Positions 15,186 through 22,485 of a stretch of DNA of 29,853 nt are shown here, one piece after another. Origin of the DNA: JBEGQX01 sp041180805 (GTDB taxonomy: Bacteria > Planctomycetota > Planctomycetia > Gemmatales > Gemmataceae); assembly GCA_041180805.1 (NCBI GenBank), contig JBEGQX010000112.1, forward strand, positions 1 through 29,853, read 5' to 3'. Below the pieces are notes generated by a model. That model was not told the origin of the DNA. It saw only the letters and a program-made list of their open reading frames with translations, and did no database searches. The position numbers and the translations under genes were made by a program. How positions within the stretch are numbered: the first letter of the stretch is position 1; the number at the start of each line of letters is the position of its first letter.

Positions 15186-16901
15186 ATGATTATCAAGTTG
15201 GCTGGGATGGCTCTGCTGGGGACTTTCTTTCAACAGCCACAAGTGGAAGAATGGCCTCTAAATACCAGCAAGTTCCAGATACCCATTCGAATTCAGCAAG
15301 AAAGAAAGAATGATATCAAAGAGCTTGTTCTTTATGTTTCAAAAGATAGGGGCAAAACTTGGGAAATTTCCTCAAGGGCGCTTCCCTCACAAGAGGCCTT
15401 TACGCACCATGCCAAGGAAGATGGTAACTATTGGTTTAGTGTTGTTATTGTGGACCATAAAGGAAATCAAGAACCCAGGGAAGTTCATGCTGGAACAGTT
15501 GGCCAAAAGGTGGCAGTTGATACCCAAAAGCCAGAAATCAGCATGAAAGTGGAAAAACAGGGTGAGGAAATCCGGGTAAAATGGAGTGCCAAAGACGCAA
15601 ATCTGGATTTGAAGTCGATGAAGTTGGATTGCAAGATTGAGGGGAACGATGGAAATGAGTGGCTTCCAATTTCCATAAAACCTGCTGCAGAGGGAACCGG
15701 CACCTTTAAAGTTCAAGGTGGCGGTGGAATAACAGTAAGGATGCAGGTTACTGACCTAGCTGGTAATTACACATCCATTATTGAGGACATTGGGGATAAA
15801 AAAACCGAAAGCTTGGTTGCCGTTCCAGCCGCCAAGAATTCTCAAATTCCACCGATGGAACCGTTCAAAGGAAATCAAACGCAGGATAAAAGTGTTTTTA
15901 CACCAGTTCCCAAAACTGGTTCCATAGATGGAAATGAAGAAAAGTTGTCTATACCACCGGTAGCAACCAATAAGCCGGCTCCATTTTCTGTTCCAGTTAC
16001 GGCTCCTGGTGCTTTTGAAGTTAATTCAGGGATTCCAAATCCTATTCCTGCCATGCCGGTTTCCAGATCAACGAACACAATTTCGGACGCCGGAATGACA
16101 ACCCCAACCCAACCGATACCGTCTTGGAGCAATGGTTTGGCTAATTCACAACCCAATCAAGTGCTTGCTTCTTCTGCTGGGAATAGTTTTTCTGGTGCTC
16201 CGGCCACGCCTGTAACCGGTGCAACCAAAAGGGTTCTTCCCCAGCTTCAAATCATAAGCAAAAAACAGGTTAAGATTGATTATGAAGTCGCCAAATTTGG
16301 TCCATCAGGCTTGGGGACTGTGGATGTTTACAGTACGACAGATGACGGCCAGTCTTGGAATTTGGTGCATACCGAGAGTCCGAGCGTAACAGATTCAAGA
16401 TCCGCACTTCCTTTGCGCACTTCCATCCAAGTACCTGTAAACCAAGAAAGCGTTACCACGGGGTTTTATCTGGTTGTTAAAAGTAAGGCTGGTTTGGGAA
16501 AGGCGCCGCCTGCCAAGGGCGATATTCCACAAATTCGGGTGGAAGTGGACACCACTTTTCCGGAAGCCACGCTTTTTGGACCACAACCCGAACCTGGCCA
16601 AAGGGATTCCCTGGTGCTAACTTGGAAGGCAAGTGACAAGAATCTTGCCCATAACCCAATAACTTTGGAGTGGAGCGAGAAAAAAGACGGTACTTGGAAT
16701 CCCATAGGTCCAGCCGAGCTGCCCAATACTGGAAAATTTGTCTGGAATGTTCCAGCAAACATCCCTCATAGTGTCTATTTGAGGCTTACGGTTAGGGATG
16801 CAGCCCAAAATGTTGCTGTGGCACAAACCCAGGAACCTTTGCTGATTGACCTTAATGTTCCAGAGGTAAATGTGCTTGGGATTAATAACGGCTCCAGGTG
16901 A
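15186..16901 (+). CDS. Exported protein with duplicated Ig-like/beta-sandwich modules
   Basis: This protein is 571 residues long if started at the ATG at 15186, preceded by GGAG seven bases upstream and opening with a signal-like stretch (MIIKLAGMALLGTFF). A TTG at 15066 gives a longer frame, but its extra 40 residues look non-coding. The mature part has two copies of a two-domain unit: residues about 30-200 and about 360-565, separated by a Pro/Ser/Thr/Asn-rich linker. Each unit has a strand motif like VYSTTDDGQSWN or LYVSKDRGKTWE, and later VDTxxPE followed by a stretch with WSAKDANLDL or WKASDKNLAH. These look like extracellular beta-sandwich domains, possibly adhesive or structural. No catalytic motif is seen. 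Confidence 0.72.
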   Translation: MIIKLAGMALLGTFFQQPQVEEWPLNTSKFQIPIRIQQERKNDIKELVLYVSKDRGKTWEISSRALPSQEAFTHHAKEDGNYWFSVVIVDHKGNQEPREVHAGTVGQKVAVDTQKPEISMKVEKQGEEIRVKWSAKDANLDLKSMKLDCKIEGNDGNEWLPISIKPAAEGTGTFKVQGGGGITVRMQVTDLAGNYTSIIEDIGDKKTESLVAVPAAKNSQIPPMEPFKGNQTQDKSVFTPVPKTGSIDGNEEKLSIPPVATNKPAPFSVPVTAPGAFEVNSGIPNPIPAMPVSRSTNTISDAGMTTPTQPIPSWSNGLANSQPNQVLASSAGNSFSGAPATPVTGATKRVLPQLQIISKKQVKIDYEVAKFGPSGLGTVDVYSTTDDGQSWNLVHTESPSVTDSRSALPLRTSIQVPVNQESVTTGFYLVVKSKAGLGKAPPAKGDIPQIRVEVDTTFPEATLFGPQPEPGQRDSLVLTWKASDKNLAHNPITLEWSEKKDGTWNPIGPAELPNTGKFVWNVPANIPHSVYLRLTVRDAAQNVAVAQTQEPLLIDLNVPEVNVLGINNGSR

Positions 16902-16946
16902 TAAATTAAATCAAATCCTAATTTCGTTTTTGCCTGTTAGGAATTC

Positions 16947-16961
16947 TTGACCTATAGTCAA
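16947..16961. promoter_or_regulatory. Small inverted repeat upstream of the FHA-GGDEF gene
   Basis: TTGAC and GTCAA flank CTATA about 30 bases before the start codon at 16992. It could be an operator, or the left half a -35 box (TTGACC), but a good -10 at 17-base spacing is not seen. Confidence 0.25.
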
Positions 16962-16991
16962 AAGAGGTTTGATTTTGACTAGGGTTGAAAC

Positions 16992-17903
16992 ATGGCGATA
17001 GACAAACTTACGGATACTCTTGTTTCAGGCGTTCGTAAGCCGGGAATGGCCTCCAGCCGGGATGCCTGTTTAGTAATGATATATCCCACCGGGCCTGGCA
17101 TGGGGCTCCGTTATCAATTAACCACTTCGAGAGTTGTGATTGGCCGAGCACCCACCTGCGAAATTCAGGTGGAAGATGCCTCAGTTTCCCGGCAGCATGC
17201 CCTTATTGAGAGAGATGGCCAATCCAAGTATTTTGCAAACGATTTGCAGAGCACAAACGGTACATTTGTGAACGATGTTCCCGCGAATCGCACAGAGATG
17301 AAAGATGGAGATTATCTAAGGGTTGGTAACTGTATTTACCGTTTTCTTGCCGGCGGTAATATAGAGGCCGATTATCACGAGGTTATTTACAACCTGACGA
17401 TTATGGATGCCCTTACAGGTTGTCCAAACAAGAGATTCTTCAAGGATTTTCTAGAAAGAGAAATTTCCCGTTCGAATCGGTACCTGCGCCCGTTGTCTCT
17501 GATCATGATGGATATCGATCATTTCAAACAACTAAACGACACACTGGGTCATCTTGCCGGGGACCAGGCGCTCAGGGAAATCGCCAACCTTGTGAAGCAA
17601 AATATTCGCAAGGAAGAGCTTTTTGCCAGGTTTGGTGGTGAGGAATTTGCCGTCGTCTTACCTGAGACAAATCTCGAAAAAGCGGTTCAAGTTGCCGAAA
17701 GGATTCGGACAATGGTTGGTACCCATACGTTTCAATTGGAAGGCAAACCCTACCCAATCACATTAAGCATGGGCGTTTCGCACACCCAAGGAGAACCAGC
17801 ACTTACCGCGGAACAGCTCATTCAGATAGCGGATGCAAATTTGTATGATGCCAAAAATCAGGGTAGAAACCGGGTGGTGGCAAAGTTGTTGGAAGTCAAG
17901 TGA
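16992..17903 (+). CDS. Diguanylate cyclase with N-terminal FHA domain
   Basis: This 303-residue cytoplasmic protein has an FHA phosphothreonine-binding domain at about 48-118 (VIGRAPTCEI, SVSRQHA, STNGTFVND). A GGDEF domain follows at about 135-300, with the metal-binding Asp174 in MMDIDHFK and the catalytic loop GGEEF at 215-219. It should make cyclic di-GMP from two GTP. The product-inhibition I-site (RxxD) reads RKEE (206-209), a conservative change that might weaken feedback inhibition. Coupling to FHA suggests control by Ser/Thr kinases, which are numerous in planctomycetes. The gene ends eight bases inside the convergent phosphoesterase gene. Confidence 0.93.
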   Translation: MAIDKLTDTLVSGVRKPGMASSRDACLVMIYPTGPGMGLRYQLTTSRVVIGRAPTCEIQVEDASVSRQHALIERDGQSKYFANDLQSTNGTFVNDVPANRTEMKDGDYLRVGNCIYRFLAGGNIEADYHEVIYNLTIMDALTGCPNKRFFKDFLEREISRSNRYLRPLSLIMMDIDHFKQLNDTLGHLAGDQALREIANLVKQNIRKEELFARFGGEEFAVVLPETNLEKAVQVAERIRTMVGTHTFQLEGKPYPITLSMGVSHTQGEPALTAEQLIQIADANLYDAKNQGRNRVVAKLLEVK

Positions 17904-18255
17904 TTCCATTAAAGTAGCCCATCCAGTTATCCGTTCCCATGCGATCCAAAGTCAGGGTTCCCTTGAAATTATCCCCTTCAAGATCAATCATCACAAAATC
18001 ATCTGTTACGGCTGCCGTTAAGTAAATTCCTTTGTCAATGCGTTTGACAGAACCACGGTCGTTGGACACGGGTCCTTCGTAATCAAGGTAGGCCAGCCGA
18101 TGATCCTGTAATTTTTCCGCTGTAAAAACCTGACTGGTCAGGTTTTTGGATAACCTCCAGGTTTGTAGAACGGTTCCGAATTCAAACATCAAATCGTAAT
18201 GAGGGAATGGATGGTCATGGAACAGCAGTACGAATCGCAGAGGATCTGGTGTCAT
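17896..18255 (-). CDS. Stand-alone LigD-type 3'-phosphoesterase domain protein
   Basis: The 119-residue protein matches the pattern of the DNA ligase D 3'-phosphoesterase domain. HDHPFPHYDLMFE (residues about 13-25) corresponds to the family's HxAxxLHYDLRLE metal-binding segment. TWRLSK follows, then LQDHRLAYLDYEGPVS (49-64), a match to the EDHPLxYxxFEG segment, then RGSVKRIDKGIY. The polymerase and ligase domains of LigD are absent. The family trims 3'-phosphate or ribonucleotide ends of DNA during repair. The first domain His (H13), His19 and Asp21 sit where metal ligands are expected. The stop overlaps the convergent GGDEF gene by eight bases. Confidence 0.75.
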   Translation of the reverse strand: MTPDPLRFVLLFHDHPFPHYDLMFEFGTVLQTWRLSKNLTSQVFTAEKLQDHRLAYLDYEGPVSNDRGSVKRIDKGIYLTAAVTDDFVMIDLEGDNFKGTLTLDRMGTDNWMGYFNGIT

Positions 18256-18338
18256 AAATTCATGCCAGAAAGTTGAAAGTCAGCTGAATTAAGTATATTC
18301 TATCCTATGTCTAATCAGGCCTGTGAATTCTTTTGGTC

Positions 18339-18412
18339 TTCGAGGTAGTGGCTGAGCAGGCACTCGCGTCGAGTGACTGACTTGCGCTGGGAGCTGCTAC
18401 CTCGAATTTTTT
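18339..18412 (+). promoter_or_regulatory. Strong terminator-like structured leader directly ahead of the RlmL-type start codon
   Basis: A 15-bp outer stem (TTCGAGGTAGTGGCT at 18339-18353 pairing with AGCTGCTACCTCGAA at 18392-18406, two G-T wobbles) encloses a second hairpin (CACTCG, loop CGT, CGAGTG at 18361-18375). The outer stem is followed at once by six T (18407-18412), and the next base is the A of the ATG. No Shine-Dalgarno fits between the stem and the ATG; the only GAGG lies inside the left arm. It may be an attenuator of the rRNA methyltransferase gene, a terminator of an upstream small RNA, or a structured RNA. Confidence 0.65.
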
Positions 18413-19549
18413 ATGAAAACTTTCAAATATTTTGCAACTTGTGCCCGTGGTTTGGAACCTGTTCTATTTCAGGAAGTCCAACACCTGAATGCAGATAATA
18501 TCTGCCAAAAAGATTGTGGTGTTTCTTTTGAAGGTGATTTGAAAATTCTTTACAAAGCGAACCTTTGTCTTCGTACAGCGATAAGAATTCTTAGAGTCGA
18601 ATTGGAAACCGAAATTCGCTCGGACAGTGAACTTTATCAGATGGTGCGGTCCATTGATTGGTCGGAATACACCAATGAGGACCAAACCATTTCCGTGGAT
18701 TCAAATGTTTGGGACTCCTTTCTTACCCATAGTATGTTTGCCTCCCAAAGGGTAAAAGATGCAGTATGTGATCAGTTTGTGGATAAGACGGGCCGAAGGC
18801 CTTCCGTGGATCGTGTAAACCCCCAACTAAAAATCAACTTCCACCTTCATAACAATAAGGCAGTCATAAGTCTGGATAGTTCGGGCGATTCCTTGCATAA
18901 ACGTGGCTATAGGCCCAAGCAATGGAAGGCCCCCATCAATGAATCTCTGGCTTCTGGATTGGTTCTTCTTTCAGGATGGGAGAAAAATCAGTTGTTTTGG
19001 GATCCCATGTGCGGATCCGGAACTATTCCCATAGAAGCAGCCATGATCGCAACTGGAAGAGCCCCTGGACTTACCAGGAAGCGTTTTGGTTTTCAGGCTT
19101 GGACTGATTACAACGCTTCCACTTTCTTGAAAATGAGAGATGAATTAAGGGGATGTTCCACCAAAAATGCAGAATGTCAGATTTTTGGCTCAGATTCCCG
19201 TTCAGATTCGTTTCACGCATGCAAAGAAACAGCCGGTGCTGCCGGAGTTGGTCACGTCATAAGATTTTTTCAGGAAGACTTCACGGATATTGATCCCTCG
19301 AAATATTCTCCAGGTCTTTTGCTGATGAACCCCCCTTACGGGGTGCGGGTTGGAGATGCCAGAGAAATGCCGAGGCTTTACAGGGAAATAGGTGGCATTT
19401 TTCGAGAAAGATTTTCCGGCTGGAGCCTGGCAATGCTGACAGGTTATCCCCATGCGCTAAATGAATTAAAAATGAATCCAGAAAAAAACATCAGATTGTT
19501 TAATGGGCCCATTCCCTGCAAATTTCTGGTTTTCAAAAATGGAAATTAA
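18413..19549 (+). CDS. THUMP-domain class I RNA methyltransferase, RlmL-like
   Basis: This 378-residue enzyme has an N-terminal ferredoxin-like segment and THUMP RNA-binding domain (about 45-155). A Rossmann methyltransferase domain follows, with the SAM motif FWDPMCGSGTIPIEAA (195-210) and the catalytic LMNPPYG (304-310). This is the arrangement of the N-terminal half of E. coli RlmL/YcbY, which makes m2G2445 in 23S rRNA; the second (RlmK) half is absent, as in many bacteria. Homologous N6-adenine enzymes also use NPPY, so the exact target is not certain. The conserved MKTFKYFATCARGLEPVL start confirms the ATG at 18413, immediately after a hairpin and T-tract. Confidence 0.85.
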   Translation: MKTFKYFATCARGLEPVLFQEVQHLNADNICQKDCGVSFEGDLKILYKANLCLRTAIRILRVELETEIRSDSELYQMVRSIDWSEYTNEDQTISVDSNVWDSFLTHSMFASQRVKDAVCDQFVDKTGRRPSVDRVNPQLKINFHLHNNKAVISLDSSGDSLHKRGYRPKQWKAPINESLASGLVLLSGWEKNQLFWDPMCGSGTIPIEAAMIATGRAPGLTRKRFGFQAWTDYNASTFLKMRDELRGCSTKNAECQIFGSDSRSDSFHACKETAGAAGVGHVIRFFQEDFTDIDPSKYSPGLLLMNPPYGVRVGDAREMPRLYREIGGIFRERFSGWSLAMLTGYPHALNELKMNPEKNIRLFNGPIPCKFLVFKNGN

Positions 19550-19550
19550 C

Positions 19551-20153
19551 TTATTCTTCCAACCTGTAGCCGTGTTTCTTGGTGAGAATTTTCACAGCTT
19601 TTTCAAAAAGCTCCCGGTTTGATTCCTCAAACAAACTTGGGGCTTGGGCTATTTTGATTAACCTGGCTTCTTTCATGGCTCTGGTTTCAAAAGTCTTGGC
19701 GGATTCCAACAAGCCTTCTTTACGGATATGTTCCACGCTCTGGCGCTGGTCTCTTAGTTCCGCGAAAATCATCAGCCCACGGTGGCAATGCAACGGGTCT
19801 TCTTCCGCACACATCAAAGCCACATTGGAAGTCGCAGATAATTCAAGAAGTTGGTTTAGTTCCTTTTGGAATATCTCAGATTTTCTGGCGCTATGGTAAT
19901 CCACCACTCCATCACCATCATAATGGGATTGATCCAAAGGCCTGCCTCCAAGGGCGTCGCCACTAAACCTGTAATTGATTCCATTTGTTTGAAGGAAGAT
20001 GGAAAGGTTTTGGCGATTGAATTCAAACCTCCTTTGGCTGAAAGGAGTGCTTCGGACATCCCAAAGGTCGGTGATCTTGTGCATTTTCAGCAAGCCAAGA
20101 AAATCTTGTGGTTCCAGCAGTGAATAACCAATGGTGAATATCATTTCTTCCAA
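19551..20153 (-). CDS. DUF488 family protein
   Basis: The 200-residue protein shows the DUF488 motifs: TIGYSLL near the start, the DVRSTPFSQRR loop (about 33-43), LGGRP (about 69-73) and the Cys/His motif MCAEEDPLHCHRG (about 113-125). The conserved Cys and His suggest a metal- or nucleophile-dependent site, but no biochemical function is established for the family to my knowledge. The start could be at 20153 or at the in-frame ATG at 20144 (MIFTIGY). It is convergent with the RlmL-like gene, with stops two bases apart. The next minus-strand gene lies 32 bases upstream and could share its transcript. Confidence 0.85.
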   Translation of the reverse strand: MEEMIFTIGYSLLEPQDFLGLLKMHKITDLWDVRSTPFSQRRFEFNRQNLSIFLQTNGINYRFSGDALGGRPLDQSHYDGDGVVDYHSARKSEIFQKELNQLLELSATSNVALMCAEEDPLHCHRGLMIFAELRDQRQSVEHIRKEGLLESAKTFETRAMKEARLIKIAQAPSLFEESNRELFEKAVKILTKKHGYRLEE

Positions 20154-20185
20154 TCCAAAGCTACTGATTCCAGATTGTTAGGATA

Positions 20186-20995
20186 TCATGCGGCTTGCAG
20201 GGCCGGTAGTGCCATGGAGAGGGGTTTTCTACCTTTAAAAACCAGAAATTTGCCGATGGATCTTTCGACCAAAGGGGTTGGAATCCATCTTAAAAGAGGT
20301 GGAAGATCAACTTTGGCAAGATGACGCTTATGGATTTTTGTGTCGATAAATTTGTGGAATGCCTGCCTGAGTTCCAAGCCGGAGCATTTGCCTGAATTCT
20401 TGATGGAGAAGTCTTTTTTGGGGAACAGGCAGTTCAAGAAATAATGCACCTGAAATCTGGCGGGTGCGACTGCCAGAAGTTTTCCACCGGGTTTTAATAC
20501 CCTGAATACTTCCTCATGGATCTTATTGCCTGTCATGTCATCAAAGTTATCAATTTGCAATACGGCCACATCGAATTCATTGTTTGAATAAGGAAGCCCT
20601 TTTTCGTCGAAATGGCGGTGTTTGAAATCCAAATTTCGGATGAGGAAGTTCTTTCGCACTAATTCCTGGTCTGTGGTTAATGGTGTTGAAACCCAAACTT
20701 CTGCCTGGTTAATAGCGTACTGAACCCAATCTGTACCCAGGTTGTCACCTATGCAAAGGACTTTTTCACCAGCATGTTTTTCAAATTCTAAAACATGTGG
20801 AATCCACCATCCCTGATTTCTGTAACGCAGTTTTTCCATTTCCAAATACCATTCTTCCGTTAATGGTTTTGGGATAGGAGCTTTGCGGCTTTTTTTTCTA
20901 AGAGTCTCTTTCCAAAATGACGAGTTTAAAGCCAGTTGATTAGCTTCAAAAGAAAGTGTTTCCTGCCAGGGATATGGAATTTCGCTCTCTGTCAT
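20186..20995 (-). CDS. Class I SAM-dependent methyltransferase
   Basis: The 269-residue protein has a Rossmann methyltransferase core. Motif I reads VLCIGDNLGTDWVQYA (about 79-94), a variant of the usual GxGxG. FDVAVLQIDNFDDM follows near 147-160, then VFRVLKPGGKLLAVAP (about 167-182), the Methyltransf_11 signature. The first 75 residues form a helical extension with the motif LRYRNQGWWIPHVLEFE. The C-terminal region is basic and may contact a membrane or large substrate. The substrate cannot be deduced. Confidence 0.8.
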   Translation of the reverse strand: MTESEIPYPWQETLSFEANQLALNSSFWKETLRKKSRKAPIPKPLTEEWYLEMEKLRYRNQGWWIPHVLEFEKHAGEKVLCIGDNLGTDWVQYAINQAEVWVSTPLTTDQELVRKNFLIRNLDFKHRHFDEKGLPYSNNEFDVAVLQIDNFDDMTGNKIHEEVFRVLKPGGKLLAVAPARFQVHYFLNCLFPKKDFSIKNSGKCSGLELRQAFHKFIDTKIHKRHLAKVDLPPLLRWIPTPLVERSIGKFLVFKGRKPLSMALPALQAA

Positions 20996-21113
20996 TTTCT
21001 CATTTTCAAACTGTTCTGGTTCAATAAACAGGCGTCAGATAATCAAAATTCCAAGTATTGTCAATTCCACCTGATAAGTCCCTTGTAAGGAGTTAGAAAT
21101 TGGTTAAAAACTC

Positions 21114-21141
21114 ATTGCTATGAGAAGAAATGCATGGCAAT
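21114..21141. promoter_or_regulatory. Inverted repeat upstream of Gfo/Idh gene
   Basis: ATTGCTATG and CATGGCAAT form a near-perfect inverted repeat (one mismatch or wobble) separated by 10 bases. A TATAAG hexamer adjoins it (21141-21146). This fits an operator overlapping a promoter about 45 bases before the coding start, but no -35 box at standard spacing is clear. Confidence 0.3.
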
Positions 21142-21184
21142 ATAAGACTCTTACCTGGATTTAAACAATATATTGGGGATGGAA

Positions 21185-22462
21185 ATGAACAATTCCAGCT
21201 TAATCAACACGAATCGTCGTGGTTTTCTAAAGGCAGGTGCTTTGTCGGCAGCTACCATACCGTTGGCCGGGGGCGGAGTTTTCGCCCAGGGAAGTGATGT
21301 TTTAAAAATTGGTTTGGTTGGCTGTGGTGGACGAGGTTCAGGTGCGGCCAGTCAGGCAATGCGGGCTGATAGGGCAGTTTCCCTGCACGCCATGGGGGAT
21401 ATGTTTCCTGATAAGCTGGATGCAAGTTTGCAAAGCTTTAACAAGGATGAAGAACTTTCCAAAAAAGTGAATGTTGGAGAACGGAAATTCACAGGCATTG
21501 ATGCTTTTAAAAAGGTAATAGATAGCGGCGTGGATGTTGTGCTGCTTTGTACCCCGCCTCATTTCCGTCCCATGCAAATCAAGTATGCAATCGAAAAAGG
21601 CAAGCATGTCTTTGCTGAGAAGCCTGTTGCAGTGGATGCCCCTGGTGTGCGGTCGGTGATTGATTCCTGCAGAATCGCAAAGACCAAAAACCTTGCAGTG
21701 GTATCAGGTCTTTGCTGGCGATATCACTTTGGCAAGCGTGAAACGATGAACAGAATTCACGAAGGCCAGATAGGTGATATCGTTGCAATGCATACCAACT
21801 ATCTCGTTGGTGGTCTGTGGCATCGTAAAAGGCAGGAAGGCTGGTCTGATATGGAATACCAGCTTCGTAACTGGCTTTATTACACATGGCTAAGCGGTGA
21901 CCATATTGTTGAACAACACATTCACAGTCTTGATAAGACAATATGGGCCATGAAGGATGAGCCTCCAATTTCTGCTGTTGGCTTGGGTGGAAGACAGGTA
22001 CGAACATCATCAGATTTTGGTCATATTTTTGACCATCATGCTGTTGTTTATGAATTCAAAAGTGGCGCGAAGGTTTTTAGCTATACAAGGCAGCAAGATG
22101 GTTGCTTTAACGAGGTTAATGACTTCATCATGGGCACCCAAGGTTCATGCGATGTCATGAAGCATGAAATCAAAGGTAAAAACCCTTGGAAAATGGCTCG
22201 GCGTACCCAGGATGATATGTATCAAAACGAACATAATGAGCTCTTTGCGAGCATTCGTGCCGGTAAACCTATCAATGATGGTGAATGGATGTCTCGAAGT
22301 ACTCTCATGGCAATCATGGGGAGAATGGCGACTTATACCGGCAAATTAATCACTTGGGATATGGCTTATAATTCCAAGGAAGATCTTTCGCCAGCAAACT
22401 ATAATTTTGGGCCCGCCCCAACACCAGAAGTTGCAAAACCTGGTGTGACTAAATTTTCCTAA
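21185..22462 (+). CDS. Gfo/Idh/MocA family oxidoreductase with Tat signal
   Basis: This protein has a twin-arginine signal (TNRRGFLKAGAL) followed by a hydrophobic stretch and an Ala-rich cleavage region (GVFAQ), so it is exported folded. A Rossmann NAD(P)-binding domain follows with IGLVGCGGRGSG, CTPPHFR and the conserved AEKPVAVD segment, then an alpha/beta C-terminal domain. Such periplasmic sugar or cyclitol oxidoreductases are heavily expanded in planctomycetes; the substrate is unknown. The start at 21185 is chosen because GGGG lies six bases upstream; ATG 21179 and TTG 21173 are in-frame alternatives. The next gene, ftr, begins 23 bases downstream. Confidence 0.9.
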   Translation: MNNSSLINTNRRGFLKAGALSAATIPLAGGGVFAQGSDVLKIGLVGCGGRGSGAASQAMRADRAVSLHAMGDMFPDKLDASLQSFNKDEELSKKVNVGERKFTGIDAFKKVIDSGVDVVLLCTPPHFRPMQIKYAIEKGKHVFAEKPVAVDAPGVRSVIDSCRIAKTKNLAVVSGLCWRYHFGKRETMNRIHEGQIGDIVAMHTNYLVGGLWHRKRQEGWSDMEYQLRNWLYYTWLSGDHIVEQHIHSLDKTIWAMKDEPPISAVGLGGRQVRTSSDFGHIFDHHAVVYEFKSGAKVFSYTRQQDGCFNEVNDFIMGTQGSCDVMKHEIKGKNPWKMARRTQDDMYQNEHNELFASIRAGKPINDGEWMSRSTLMAIMGRMATYTGKLITWDMAYNSKEDLSPANYNFGPAPTPEVAKPGVTKFS

Positions 22463-22485
22463 AAGAGCATTAGGATAATCGAAGT

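Noticed and set aside
18339..18412. tRNA or known ribozyme at the hairpin before the RlmL-type gene
   Set aside because: The outer stem is 15 bp, and no T-loop (GTTCGA) or anticodon arm is present. No hammerhead core sequences were found.
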